From: an uncultured Chitinophaga sp.
GTDB lineage: Bacteria; Bacteroidota; Bacteroidia; Chitinophagales; Chitinophagaceae
NCBI RefSeq assembly: GCF_937898475.1
Contig: NZ_CALEJS010000021.1
Span: 1 to 64,000 of the forward strand
Direction: 5' to 3'
DNA length: 64,000 nt
Below, piece by piece: positions 1-8,548 of this stretch. The position numbers and the translations under genes were made by a program. The notes beneath the pieces are model-generated. The model was given only the letters and a program-made list of their open reading frames with translations, was not told where the DNA came from and ran no database searches. Within the stretch, counting starts at the first letter, position 1, and the number at the start of each line of letters is the position of its first letter.

Positions 1-70
1 AGGCATGCCTTGTTTTGCCAAACAGTCGGCATAACATCACCAATTTCTGATTGGAGTAGTCCTGTCTCAT
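1..70 (-). CDS. IS3 transposase OrfB (integrase catalytic subunit), first 23 codons only
   Basis: Reading leftwards from an ATG at 70-68 gives MRQDYSNQKLVMLCRLFGKT, which resembles the start of IS3-family OrfB proteins in Bacteroidota (typically M-R-x-D-Y ... L-C-x-L-F-G-x-T/S-R). The ATG overlaps the orfA TGA as ATGA. The DDE catalytic core would follow but lies beyond the window edge. The frame is open upstream of the ATG as far as the A7 run at 94-100, so the functional product may be the OrfAB frameshift fusion rather than a protein starting here. Confidence 0.75.
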   Translation of the reverse strand, partial: MRQDYSNQKLVMLCRLFGKTRHA

Positions 71-609
71 TTGGGTGACTGTTTGGCACCAGGTTTTTTT
101 CTGATCTCAATTTTAAATTGCTTTTCGGCAATCTCAATCATCGTCTCCAGGGCGGCTATCTTCAGTTGCGCTTCTTGCAGTTGCTGCTGTAAGGTCTTTA
201 AATCTTGCTCAGGGGTGGCAGGCGGTTGTTCATCCATGACAGACCTATTTAGTACTGCAAGTTCGGTATTTTCCCGGTTGATTGTCCGTATCCACTTGCG
301 TATCGTATCGACCAGCGTCTTATTGGCGATGGCCGCTTCCTTAATATCGAGCCTGTGTTCTGTAATCGCTCGTACGATGTTTCTTTTTTGTTGATGAGTA
401 AAGGTCCGCCGTTTATGGGCGTGGTAATCTGCAGAGCCATACAATCGCATCCACTCGGCTAAAGTACCAATGGTTACCCCATACTGCTCACAAACCATTC
501 TACGGCTACTGCCACCTTCGACTGATGACACTGCTGCACGGATCCCTGCCTTGCCTATCCTTGGCTTGCTGGCCTTTAAGGAACCCTCAAAATTGTTTCC
601 TACTAACAT
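67..609 (-). CDS. IS3 transposase OrfA (helix-turn-helix DNA-binding subunit)
   Basis: A 180-residue protein. The N-terminal half holds two helix-turn-helix-like blocks (about residues 20-55, with R-x-x-V-C-E-Q-Y-G-V-T-I-G-T-L, and about 70-110), and the C-terminal part (about 130-170) is a predicted leucine-zipper coiled coil rich in L/Q/E, ending in a basic lysine-rich tail. This is the normal OrfA plan: binding of the terminal repeats and multimerisation with OrfB. It is somewhat longer than the usual 90-120 residues of simple IS3 OrfA, matching the group with a duplicated HTH. The tail contains the AAAAAAA slip site that probably makes OrfAB. Terminates in an ATGA overlap with orfB. Confidence 0.8.
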   Translation of the reverse strand: MLVGNNFEGSLKASKPRIGKAGIRAAVSSVEGGSSRRMVCEQYGVTIGTLAEWMRLYGSADYHAHKRRTFTHQQKRNIVRAITEHRLDIKEAAIANKTLVDTIRKWIRTINRENTELAVLNRSVMDEQPPATPEQDLKTLQQQLQEAQLKIAALETMIEIAEKQFKIEIRKKPGAKQSPK

Positions 610-670
610 AAAACTCCCAAGTTTTGTGTATAGTGTTTTTAGGACGGGTCATTTCAGCCGGATCTTACAT

Positions 671-715
671 AAAGCACGAGGGTGTATCAACCAATTGATA
701 CACCCTCGTGCTTTT
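671..715. terminator. Perfect 20-bp hairpin, probable bidirectional terminator
   Basis: The arms 671-690 and 695-714 are exact reverse complements with a four-base CCAA loop. The stem begins with AAA and ends with TTTT, so each strand has a short U tract at the 3' side. It lies 29 bases beyond the uxaA stop codon (744) and about 20 bases outside the IS end, so it most likely ends the uxaA transcript and insulates it from the insertion sequence. Confidence 0.7.
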
Positions 716-743
716 ATACAGTGTGTAAAGTGTGCCGGATGGC

Positions 744-2393
744 TTACAGGCTGACACCGCGTTTCCAGGGAATAAAGTCATCCTGGTGCAGTTGCTCTGC
801 CTTGGTACTTATTTCACCGCTGGCAGCACTGATCACAAACTCCAGTATCTCTTCGCCCATTTCAGCAATGCTTTTTTCACCGCTGATGATAGCGCCGGTA
901 TTGATATCAATAATATCGGGCATGCGTTGTGCAAGACGGGTATTGGTAGCCAGCTTAACAACCGGCGCAATCGGGTTGCCGGTTGGTGTACCCAGCCCGG
1001 TGGTGAACAGCACGATATTAGCGCCGGATCCTACTTCTGCAGATGTAGACTCCACATCGTTGCCAGGTGTGCAAAGCAGGTTCAGTCCCGGCTTAGTGAC
1101 ATACTCGGTATAATCAAGCACATCTACCACGGGGGAGGTACCGCCTTTCTTAGCCGCCCCTGCAGACTTAATAGCATCTGTGATCAGTCCGTCTTTGATA
1201 TTACCCGGTGAGGGGTTCATATAGAAGCCGGAACCTACAGACTCGGCCTGGCTTTCATATGCACGCATGATGCGGATAAATTTCTCTGAGGCATTTTCTG
1301 ATACACAACGGTTGATCAGCTCCTGTTCCACGCCGCACAGCTCAGGAAACTCAGACAGGATGGAGGTGCCGCCCAATGCCACCAGCAGGTCTGAAGTATG
1401 ACCCACAGCCGGGTTGGCAGATATACCTGAAAAACCATCAGAACCGCCGCATTCCAGGCCTATTACCAGTTTGGAAAGAGGGGTGGGCTGGCGTTCCAGT
1501 TTGTTGGCCTCAACAAGGGCCAGGAAGGTTTCCCTGATGGCGGCAGACAGCATATCAAACTCTGATTTGCTTTTCTGCTGTTCAAAAACCAGTAAGGGTT
1601 TGTCAAAAGAAGGGTTCAGTTTCTTAAGCGCATGCTGCAGCAGAGATACCTGTGCGTGCTGGCAACCCAGGCTCAGGATAGTAGCGCCTGCAACGTTGGA
1701 GTGGTGGATATAGCCTGCCAGCAGTGCACAAAGCGCTTCTGCATCCTGGCGGGTGCCACCGCAGCCGCCTTCATGTGTCAGGAACTTAATACCATCTATA
1801 TTCTGAAATACGCTGTTCTTGCGTGTAATAGTCTCTGTTACGGTAACAGGCTGATAGGTTTTAATAGCATCTATGTTGCCGTTCCGGTAGAGGTTTACCA
1901 GGTCGTTCACCTGCTCATTGTACGCTTCGGGCGGTGCAAAGCCCAGGCCCTTTTCAAAGGCCGTTTTGATCACGCCTACATTCCGGTTCTCACAAAACAC
2001 CATAGGTATCACCAACCAGTAGTTACGGGTGCCTACCTGTCCGTCTTTACGCGGGTAACCCATAAAGGTGCGGTTCTTCCAGCGGCTCACATCCGGGGCT
2101 TTCCATTGTATGCTGGCGTCCTTTTCATGAAAAGCATTGGCCTCATGGCGTACATTGCTGGTTGTAATGATCTCGCCTTTATTGATGGGCTCCGTTGCCT
2201 TACCTACCAATACACCGTACATTACAATCGGGTCACCTTCCCTGAGGTCGGTAAGCATAAATTTATGCTTGGCGGGAACATCTTTTACCAGCGCCAGGGA
2301 AGTGCCGTTGAATTGTATATTTGTGCCGCCCGGAAGGTCCTGAAGGGCCACCAGAACGTTATCATCAGGATGTATTTGCAGATATGTGTTCAT
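744..2393 (-). CDS. uxaA: Altronate dehydratase (UxaA family)
   Basis: 549 residues. UxaA removes water from D-altronate to give 2-keto-3-deoxygluconate in galacturonate catabolism, in the cytoplasm. The N-terminal ~90 residues look like the SAF domain that opens these proteins (I-H-P-D-D-N-V-L-V-A-L), followed by the central and C-terminal dehydratase domains with the family blocks G-Y-x-R-x-D-G-x-x-G-T-R-N-Y near 115-130, T-H-E-G-G-C-G near 210 and L-E-C-G-G-S-D near 315. Full length is normal. It is transcribed away from kduI across a 185-bp gap holding a LacI-type operator, so it is likely co-regulated with the kdu genes. A related hydrolyase such as galactarate dehydratase is a less likely alternative. 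Confidence 0.9.
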   Translation of the reverse strand: MNTYLQIHPDDNVLVALQDLPGGTNIQFNGTSLALVKDVPAKHKFMLTDLREGDPIVMYGVLVGKATEPINKGEIITTSNVRHEANAFHEKDASIQWKAPDVSRWKNRTFMGYPRKDGQVGTRNYWLVIPMVFCENRNVGVIKTAFEKGLGFAPPEAYNEQVNDLVNLYRNGNIDAIKTYQPVTVTETITRKNSVFQNIDGIKFLTHEGGCGGTRQDAEALCALLAGYIHHSNVAGATILSLGCQHAQVSLLQHALKKLNPSFDKPLLVFEQQKSKSEFDMLSAAIRETFLALVEANKLERQPTPLSKLVIGLECGGSDGFSGISANPAVGHTSDLLVALGGTSILSEFPELCGVEQELINRCVSENASEKFIRIMRAYESQAESVGSGFYMNPSPGNIKDGLITDAIKSAGAAKKGGTSPVVDVLDYTEYVTKPGLNLLCTPGNDVESTSAEVGSGANIVLFTTGLGTPTGNPIAPVVKLATNTRLAQRMPDIIDINTGAIISGEKSIAEMGEEILEFVISAASGEISTKAEQLHQDDFIPWKRGVSL

Positions 2394-2513
2394 AATACTA
2401 AAGTAGGGAATATATGATTTTGATTTTAATACTATAATGTTAATCCATGATAAGATTTTGACAGTTTGGAGAGCAAAGAAACTAATAAAGCGTTAAACAA
2501 TATGGCTAAAGTA

Positions 2514-2527
2514 TGCAAACGTTTGCA
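2514..2527. promoter_or_regulatory. Perfect LacI-family operator palindrome TGCAAACGTTTGCA
   Basis: A perfect 14-bp palindrome with the central CG step typical of LacI/GalR-family operators lies in the divergent gap between uxaA (start 2393) and kduI (start 2579), 52 bases before kduI. A LacI-family regulator is encoded three genes downstream at 4275-5351. The simplest reading is that it binds here and controls both directions. The assignment of this regulator to this site is inference. Confidence 0.75.
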
Positions 2528-2578
2528 AGATTCACTATTTAGCGTTATCTTACCAGTATATTTCAAAACTACCGAGGC

Positions 2579-3421
2579 ATGAGTACCATTGCAGCAACAA
2601 GATATGCTAACAGTCCGCAGGAGGTGAAAACCTGGACAACAGCACAAACACGAGAAGCTTTACTGATAGAAAAATTATTTGAACAGGATAAGGTAACCCT
2701 GGTATACAGTCATTACGACCGTTTCATTACCGGTGGTGTAATGCCCGTAAGCAAAGCAGTGGCGCTTTTGCCCGTAGATCAGCTGAAGGCGGCCTACTTC
2801 CTGGAACGCAGGGAGCTGGGTATCATCAATGTTGGAGGAGCCGGCACTGTAAAGGTAGACGGAGAAGTTTTTGACATCGGTTTTAAGGAAGCCCTGTACA
2901 TTGGCAGAGGTAAACAGGAAGTTATCTTCAGCAGTAAAGACACCGCAACGCCCGCAAAGTTCTACCTGAATTCAACACCCGCACACACTGCCTATCCTAC
3001 CCGCCGCATTACCCGTGAGGATGCAGAAGTGGTAACATTGGGGGCACAGGAAACATCTAACCACCGTACCATCAATAAGCTGATAGTGAACAGTGTGCTG
3101 CCCACCTGCCAGCTGCAAATGGGCATGACAGAACTAAAACCAGGCAACGTGTGGAATACCATGCCTGCGCACACCCATGACAGGCGCATGGAAGTATACT
3201 TTTATTTCGAGGTGCCGCAGGGACAGGCCGTATGTCATTTCTGGGGGCAGCCACAGGAAACAAGGCATATCTGGATGCAGAATGAACAGGCGGTGATCTC
3301 TCCGCCATGGAGCATTCACTCCGGAGCTGGTACCAGCAACTATACCTTTATCTGGGGCATGGCAGGAGAGAACCTGGATTATGGAGATATGGACGGCTGC
3401 GCTATTACCGATCTGCGTTAA
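2579..3421 (+). CDS. kduI: 5-dehydro-4-deoxy-D-glucuronate isomerase (KduI)
   Basis: 280 residues, the usual KduI length. The enzyme interconverts 5-keto-4-deoxyuronate (from unsaturated uronates made by pectin-type lyases and GH88) and 3-deoxy-D-glycero-2,5-hexodiulosonate; it is cytoplasmic and cupin-folded. Family blocks are visible: Y-S-H-Y-D-R-F-I-x-G-G near 41-51, the metal-site segment M-P-A-H-T-H-D-R-R-M-E-V-Y-F-Y near 198-213, and a late S-P-P-W-S-I-H-S-G-A-G block near 240. It opens the plus-strand operon and is followed 33 bases later by kduD, the next step in the pathway. Confidence 0.95.
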   Translation: MSTIAATRYANSPQEVKTWTTAQTREALLIEKLFEQDKVTLVYSHYDRFITGGVMPVSKAVALLPVDQLKAAYFLERRELGIINVGGAGTVKVDGEVFDIGFKEALYIGRGKQEVIFSSKDTATPAKFYLNSTPAHTAYPTRRITREDAEVVTLGAQETSNHRTINKLIVNSVLPTCQLQMGMTELKPGNVWNTMPAHTHDRRMEVYFYFEVPQGQAVCHFWGQPQETRHIWMQNEQAVISPPWSIHSGAGTSNYTFIWGMAGENLDYGDMDGCAITDLR

Positions 3422-3454
3422 GCAATTTCTTTACACGGAAAAAATATTATAAGC

Positions 3455-4222
3455 ATGGTGCTCGAACAATTTAACCTGGAAGGGAAAACAGCACTGGTCA
3501 CCGGATGTAAGCGGGGTATTGGCCTGGCAATGGCAGTGGCCCTTGCAGAAGCAGGCGCCGATATTATCGGTGTTTCTGCATCCCTGGAAAAGAGCGGCAG
3601 CGAGGTGGAAAAAGCGGTGACCGCACTGGGACGCAAATTCAGCGCCTGGCAATGCGATTTTGCAGACCGCGCCGCCTTGTACAACTTCATAGAAAAAGTA
3701 CAGCAGGCGTTTCCTGTGATAGATATTCTTGTGAACAACGCAGGCACCATCCTGCGTAAACCCGCGGCAGAACATCCGGATGAATACTGGGATACTGTGA
3801 TCAACACCAACCTGAATGCGCAGTTCATACTAACCCGTGAAATCGGGAAAACCATGCTGGCGCGTGGCCGGGGTAAGGTGATCTTCACCGCTTCCCTGCT
3901 TACTTTCCAGGGAGGTATCAACGTACCCGGCTATGCTGCCAGCAAAGGCGCCGTAGGCTCCCTGGTAAAGGCCTTTGCCAATGAGTGGGCCGCTAAAGGT
4001 GTTAACGTGAATGCCATTGCACCCGGTTATATTGCCACGGATAACACAGCCGCCCTGCGGGCAGACGAAAAACGCAGCAGCGCCATACTGGAACGGATTC
4101 CTGCCGCCCGCTGGGGTGAGCCTGAAGACTTTAAAGGCCCGGTAGTTTTCCTTGCATCATCAGCGGCTGATTATGTGCACGGAACTATTTTAACGGTAGA
4201 TGGTGGATGGATGGGCAGGTAG
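3455..4222 (+). CDS. kduD: 2-dehydro-3-deoxy-D-gluconate 5-dehydrogenase (KduD), SDR family
   Basis: 255 residues with the classical short-chain dehydrogenase plan: cofactor motif T-G-C-K-R-G-I-G at about 15-22, N-N-A-G at about 90, catalytic Ser at about 148 (T-A-S-L-L), and Y-A-A-S-K at about 161-165. It reduces 2,5-diketo-3-deoxygluconate to 2-keto-3-deoxygluconate with NAD(P)H. Its position directly after kduI and the full set of SDR residues support KduD rather than a generic reductase. The product is the common intermediate also made by UxaA, joining both branches of uronate breakdown; no kdgK or kdgA is seen in this window. Confidence 0.9.
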   Translation: MVLEQFNLEGKTALVTGCKRGIGLAMAVALAEAGADIIGVSASLEKSGSEVEKAVTALGRKFSAWQCDFADRAALYNFIEKVQQAFPVIDILVNNAGTILRKPAAEHPDEYWDTVINTNLNAQFILTREIGKTMLARGRGKVIFTASLLTFQGGINVPGYAASKGAVGSLVKAFANEWAAKGVNVNAIAPGYIATDNTAALRADEKRSSAILERIPAARWGEPEDFKGPVVFLASSAADYVHGTILTVDGGWMGR

Positions 4223-4274
4223 ATAGGTAGTTAGCAACTTATTTCATAAATTCCACGAAGCTAATTACCCTTAT

Positions 4275-5351
4275 ATGAGTAAACGATCAGAAAAAACAAT
4301 CGTTGATATTGCAGCAGAACTGAACCTTTCCGTTTCAACGGTTTCGCGTGCATTGAACGATCATCCCAATATCAGTGTCCGCACAAAGGAAAAGGTAAAA
4401 AAAATGGCGCGTAAGCTGGGTTACCGGCCCAACGCGCTGGCAGCCGGTCTTCGCAATAACAGGAGCCGTACAATAGGATTGATCATACCACGTATCTCCA
4501 TGTTCTTCCCGGCGGCCATCAGCACTATTATTCAGAACAAGCTGCAGGATCACGGTTACCACCTGATCATTTGCCAGTCTAACGATTCATATGAGCAGGA
4601 AGTAGAGCTGGTCAACACCCTCTATTCTGCCCGCGTAGATGCTTTGGCAGTATCTACCACCTTGCATACAACAGACTTCTCCCATTTTGATGTGTTCCGG
4701 AACCATCAGATCCCCCTGGTGTTCTTTGACCGTGTGCCATTGAAACAGCAGGTGAAAGTGATCAAGGGAGATGATTTCCTGGGAGGATTTACAGCTACGG
4801 AGCACCTCATAAAAAAGGGATGTAAGGATATTGTGCATATATCCGGGCCGCTTAGCTGCAGCCTGTATATAGAACGGGTAGCAGGCTACAAAAGCGCCCT
4901 GCAGCAGTATAAGCTGCCGTTTAAAAAATCGCGCATCTTCTACCAGGAACTAACCCGCGAAAATGCGCTGCAGGCCTGCCGGCAAATATTCGATAAACAA
5001 CCTTACCCTGACGGCATATTTGCAGCGAATGATACCACCGCTATTACCATACTGCAGTACTGCCGTTCCATCAACGTAAGGGTACCTGAGGATATCAAGA
5101 TAATAGGCTACTCCAATGATCCGCGCAGCGAGATCATTACGCCTTCCATCACGTCCATAGATCAGTCGCCCGAAATGATGGGAGAACGTGTAGCAGCAGC
5201 CCTGATCGAAATGCTGCATACGGCGCCATCTGCCAGCCAGCGGTATTCACAGGAAATAATACCCATACAGTTGATTGAGCGTGGGTCTTCTGCGGGAAAA
5301 GAAGTGGTGAAGGGACGGCAGCCTAAGCTTAAAAAGGCAAATAAGAAATAA
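4275..5351 (+). CDS. LacI-family transcriptional regulator of the uronate operon
   Basis: 358 residues. The N-terminal helix-turn-helix with hinge (about 8-65: T-I-V-D-I-A-A-E-L-N-L-S-V-S-T-V-S-R-A-L and G-Y-R-P-N-A-L-A) is classical LacI, followed by a periplasmic-binding-protein-like ligand domain (G-L-I-I-P-R, F-A-A-N-D-T-T-A, and I-x-Q-S-P-E-M-M-G). It most likely senses a uronate-derived sugar acid and represses the kdu/GH88/uxaA genes at the 2514-2527 palindrome. It lies inside the operon it probably controls, which implies autoregulation. The effector is not deducible from sequence alone. Confidence 0.9.
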   Translation: MSKRSEKTIVDIAAELNLSVSTVSRALNDHPNISVRTKEKVKKMARKLGYRPNALAAGLRNNRSRTIGLIIPRISMFFPAAISTIIQNKLQDHGYHLIICQSNDSYEQEVELVNTLYSARVDALAVSTTLHTTDFSHFDVFRNHQIPLVFFDRVPLKQQVKVIKGDDFLGGFTATEHLIKKGCKDIVHISGPLSCSLYIERVAGYKSALQQYKLPFKKSRIFYQELTRENALQACRQIFDKQPYPDGIFAANDTTAITILQYCRSINVRVPEDIKIIGYSNDPRSEIITPSITSIDQSPEMMGERVAAALIEMLHTAPSASQRYSQEIIPIQLIERGSSAGKEVVKGRQPKLKKANKK

Positions 5352-5366
5352 ACAAATATTCACGGA

Positions 5367-6566
5367 ATGGAAAAACTAAAACTACTTACGGGCATTGTAC
5401 TGTTGTCTGCCATGTCTGCGGCAACAAACGTGCTGGCTCAATCTGCTAAACCGGAACTGATAAAGAAAGCCGATCAGGCCCTGGATCTGGCAGTTAAGCA
5501 ATATAAGCTGATGGCTAAACAGGTGCCTGACAGTTTACTGCCACGCTCTACCAACAAAGACGGCAGCCTGATGACCTCTAAATCTGACTGGTGGTGCAGC
5601 GGCTTCTTCCCCGGTACTTTGTGGTACCTGTACGAATATTCAAAAGATGAATCCCTGAAACAGGAAGCGTTGAAACGCATGGCGGTCATCGAAAAAGAAA
5701 AGTACAATACCCACACGCATGACCTGGGCTTTATGATGTATTGCAGCTTTGGCAATGCTTACCGCTTAACAAAAGATCCTACGTATAAGGAGGTGTTGCT
5801 TACCAGTGCAAAATCCCTGTCTACGCGCTTTAATCCTGCCGTAGGCTGTATTAAGTCATGGGATCATGGCAGTTTCACCTTCCCCGTGATCATAGACAAT
5901 ATGATGAACCTGGAATTACTTACCTGGGCAAGCCGCGTAAGTGGCGATCCCTCTTTTGATAAGATAGCCAGGACACATGCCAATACGACTATAAAAAATC
6001 ATTTCAGAGACGACTACAGCTCTTATCATGTAGTAGATTATAATACTGCATCCGGTGCGGTATTACAGAAGAAGACGCACCAGGGTGCGGCAGACAGTTC
6101 TGCGTGGTCCCGCGGACAGGCATGGGGCTTATATGGTTATACCATGCTGTATCGCGAAACAAAGGATAAAAAGTATCTCAGCCAGGCCAAACATATTGCC
6201 GACTTCATTTTAAATAACCCTCACTTACCGGAGGATATGATCCCTTATTGGGACTACGATGCGCCCGGCATACCTAACGTACCAAGAGATGCTTCTGCGG
6301 GTGCTATAGCCGCTGCTGCTTTGCTGGAATTAAGCCGCTATGCATCCGGTAAAGATGTGGCCCGTTACTGGAATGCAGCGGAGAAAATGCTGACCAGTCT
6401 TGCCAGTCCTGCCTATCTGGCCAGGGAAGGGGAGAACAATGATTTTATACTGATGCACAGTGTAGGTTCAGCACCGCATAATTCTGAAGTGGATGTTCCG
6501 CTGAGTTATGCCGACTATTATTTTGTGGAGGCCTTGCTGCGATATAAGCAGTGGGGTAAAAAATAG
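5367..6566 (+). CDS. GH88 unsaturated glucuronyl/galacturonyl hydrolase, secreted
   Basis: 399 residues with a cleavable signal peptide (about 1-25, ending V-L-A-Q). The rest is an (alpha/alpha)6 glycoside hydrolase family 88/105-type domain: S-D-W-W-C-S-G-F-F-P-G-T-L-W near 72-86, W-D-H-G near 170, I-D-N-M-M-N-L-E-L-L near 180, and the G-A-A-D-S-S-A-W-S-R-G-Q-A-W-G block near 240-255. Such enzymes hydrolyse the unsaturated uronic acid left at the non-reducing end by polysaccharide lyases, giving the 5-keto-4-deoxyuronate used by KduI. It starts 15 bases after lacI. Periplasmic location is expected. The exact polysaccharide is unknown because no lyase lies in this window. Confidence 0.9.
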   Translation: MEKLKLLTGIVLLSAMSAATNVLAQSAKPELIKKADQALDLAVKQYKLMAKQVPDSLLPRSTNKDGSLMTSKSDWWCSGFFPGTLWYLYEYSKDESLKQEALKRMAVIEKEKYNTHTHDLGFMMYCSFGNAYRLTKDPTYKEVLLTSAKSLSTRFNPAVGCIKSWDHGSFTFPVIIDNMMNLELLTWASRVSGDPSFDKIARTHANTTIKNHFRDDYSSYHVVDYNTASGAVLQKKTHQGAADSSAWSRGQAWGLYGYTMLYRETKDKKYLSQAKHIADFILNNPHLPEDMIPYWDYDAPGIPNVPRDASAGAIAAAALLELSRYASGKDVARYWNAAEKMLTSLASPAYLAREGENNDFILMHSVGSAPHNSEVDVPLSYADYYFVEALLRYKQWGKK

Positions 6567-6584
6567 CCAATCAATTATAACATC

Positions 6585-7847
6585 TTGAACAGGCGAAACT
6601 TTATCAAAGCGGTGCCACTGGCAGGTGTGGCAGGTACTGTAAATACAGGCAGCTGGTGGAATACCGGTGGCGCCGCTCAGCATCTGGTCAATGAAACGGA
6701 TCGCACTTACTGGGCAGGTTTACTAAGCCGTATTGCCACACCTGTACTTTTGCATCTGAGTAAGGGACAGTTAAAGCAGTTCATGCCCAGGGAAGTGGCC
6801 CCTCATTATAATAAACCGGTAGAAAAAGTAACCTACCTGGAAGCATTTGCCCGTACCATGGCTGGCATTGCTCCCTGGCTGGAATTAGGCGCGGATAATA
6901 CGCCTGAAGGTAAAGAAAGGGGTCGCCTGATACAGTATGCAAGGGCCGCAACAGCACACGCCGTGGATCCGTTGTCTGCTGACTACATGAACTTTAGCGG
7001 TAAGTACGATGGACAACCCCTGGTAGATGGCGCTTTCCTGGCACATGCCTTTCTTCGCGCCCCCAGGCAGCTGTGGGAGCCGCTTCCGCAGCTGGTAAAG
7101 CAGCAGGTGATCACTGCATTTAAAAGCCTTCGCGAAATAAAACCCGGGTATAGCAACTGGCTGCTATTTGCAGCCATTATAGAAGTTGCACTATTGCAGT
7201 TTGGCGACAGCAGCTGGGATTCCATGCGGGTAGATTTCGCAGTGAAGAAACATGCAGAGTGGTATAAAGGTGACGGCATGTATGGAGACGGGCCTCATTT
7301 TCATTTTGACTATTACAACGCATTTGTTATCCATCCCATGCTGGCTGATATACTCAAAATATTAGCCGGCAAGGGTAAGGTAGCGCAAAAAGATTACGAA
7401 CAGGAGCTTAAACGTATGCAGCGCTACGGCGCAATACTGGAGCGTCTGATCTCTCCTGAAGGTACTTTCCCTGTGGTAGGCCGTTCCATGGCTTACCGCA
7501 ATGCAGTATTCCAGCCATTGGTGCAATTAGCCCTGGAAGAACATTTACCGGAGGAACTATCGCCGGCGCAGGTGCGCTGCGCGCTGACCAGTGTAATGAA
7601 AAACATTTTTGAGACACCCGGTACCTTCGATAAAGAGGGGTGGTTACAGTTAGGGTTTTGCGGTCATCAACCGGAAATAGCCGACGTTTATACCTCTACC
7701 GGTTCCCTGTATTTATGTATTACTGGTTTTCTGGCTTTAGGACTACCGCCGGGGCATCCGTTCTGGACAGCGGCCCCTCAGGACTGGACAGCGAAAAAGG
7801 TATGGAAAGGCAGGCCGGTAGGAAAAGATCACGCGATCGATGACTGA
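6585..7847 (+). CDS. DUF2264 family protein with twin-arginine-like leader
   Basis: 420 residues starting at a TTG codon 18 bases after the GH88 stop. The first residues read M-N-R-R-N-F-I-K followed by a small hydrophobic A/V/G stretch, resembling a Tat leader. The body resembles the DUF2264 family found next to GH88/GH105 genes in Bacteroidota polysaccharide loci (segments with E-A-F-A-R-T-M-A-G-I-A-P-W-L-E and W-Y-K-G-D-G-M-Y-G-D-G-P-H-F-H-F-D-Y-Y-N). Members have an (alpha/alpha)6 barrel-like fold and may act on glycans, but no activity can be assigned here. It is the last gene of the uronate operon and is convergent with the response regulator gene at 7874. Confidence 0.8.
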   Translation: MNRRNFIKAVPLAGVAGTVNTGSWWNTGGAAQHLVNETDRTYWAGLLSRIATPVLLHLSKGQLKQFMPREVAPHYNKPVEKVTYLEAFARTMAGIAPWLELGADNTPEGKERGRLIQYARAATAHAVDPLSADYMNFSGKYDGQPLVDGAFLAHAFLRAPRQLWEPLPQLVKQQVITAFKSLREIKPGYSNWLLFAAIIEVALLQFGDSSWDSMRVDFAVKKHAEWYKGDGMYGDGPHFHFDYYNAFVIHPMLADILKILAGKGKVAQKDYEQELKRMQRYGAILERLISPEGTFPVVGRSMAYRNAVFQPLVQLALEEHLPEELSPAQVRCALTSVMKNIFETPGTFDKEGWLQLGFCGHQPEIADVYTSTGSLYLCITGFLALGLPPGHPFWTAAPQDWTAKKVWKGRPVGKDHAIDD

Positions 7848-7873
7848 TCATGGCGCTGCCTTATCTTCCATTG

Positions 7874-8548
7874 TCAGTTACTGATATCGATAAGGCCATA
7901 TTTAATTCCGAATATCACCAGGCCAACCCTTGTCTTCACTTTCAGCTTTTCACAGAGGCTGCTTTTATAATCGTCTATCGTACGTGGGCTCACGTACATT
8001 TTCTGCGCGATCTCTTTATAGGAAAGCTCCGTACACAGGAGTTGCAGGAAGTACTTCTCTTTGGGAGTAAGGTCTATTTTCTCGCTCACAGATAATACAT
8101 CCTTCTGAAGGCCTGATATTACTTTGCCTGAAATGTAATCCGGTAAATAGAAGTCCTTTTTTATGATGGAGTCAAAAGCTTCTTTCAGATCGTCCGGCTC
8201 AACATTTTTCATAATGTAGCCTTTGGCGCCTGATTTCAGCATTTTAATGATCACAGACTCGTCATTGAGCATGGAGAGGGCCAGTACTTTGATCTGAGGG
8301 AAATGATTGTTGATCCAGGTGGCGGTTTCATAGCCGTTCATGCCGGGCATGTTTACATCCAGTATCAGTATGTCGGGTAACTGTATTTCGCGGCTGTTAA
8401 TAATCTTAATAACTTCTTCGCCATTGCTGGCTTCAAACAGCATGAAATAGTCGTTGAAGGTATTGATAAGCCTGCCAAGTGCTTTACGTACGAGAACATG
8501 GTCATCGGCAATAGCCACGCTATATTTGGCTTTCTTCGTGGTGCTCAT
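7874..8548 (-). CDS. LuxR/NarL-type response regulator
   Basis: 224 residues: receiver domain about 9-130 with acidic pair D-D near 15-16, phosphoacceptor Asp at about 64 (L-I-L-D-V-N-M-P-G) and conserved Lys near 113, then a C-terminal LuxR helix-turn-helix (about 155-215; L-T-P-K-E-K-Y-F-L-Q-L-L and Y-K-E-I-A-Q-K-M-Y-V-S-P-R-T-I-D-D-Y). The start overlaps the histidine kinase gene by 29 bases, so the two are co-translated partners. It controls transcription in response to the upstream kinase; targets are unknown. Confidence 0.92.
   Translation of the reverse strand: MSTTKKAKYSVAIADDHVLVRKALGRLINTFNDYFMLFEASNGEEVIKIINSREIQLPDILILDVNMPGMNGYETATWINNHFPQIKVLALSMLNDESVIIKMLKSGAKGYIMKNVEPDDLKEAFDSIIKKDFYLPDYISGKVISGLQKDVLSVSEKIDLTPKEKYFLQLLCTELSYKEIAQKMYVSPRTIDDYKSSLCEKLKVKTRVGLVIFGIKYGLIDISN

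Larger units (their letters stand above)
1..651 (-). mobile_element. IS3-family insertion sequence, cut by the window edge
   Basis: The element holds orfA (609 to 67) and the first codons of orfB (from 70 leftwards) in the order and overlap typical of IS3-family transposons. Reading inward from about 651 the minus strand begins TGACCCGTCC, a plausible TG-start terminal inverted repeat, but the other end lies outside the window so the boundary and any target duplication cannot be confirmed. A run of seven A (minus strand, 100 to 94) forms an A_AAA_AAA slippery heptamer; the orfB frame stays open back to it, so a -1 shift would fuse OrfA to OrfB. The right boundary may be off by several bases. 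Confidence 0.8.

Noticed and set aside
682..2417. Several long plus-strand frames opposite uxaA
   Set aside because: They are antisense shadows of a well-conserved enzyme gene.
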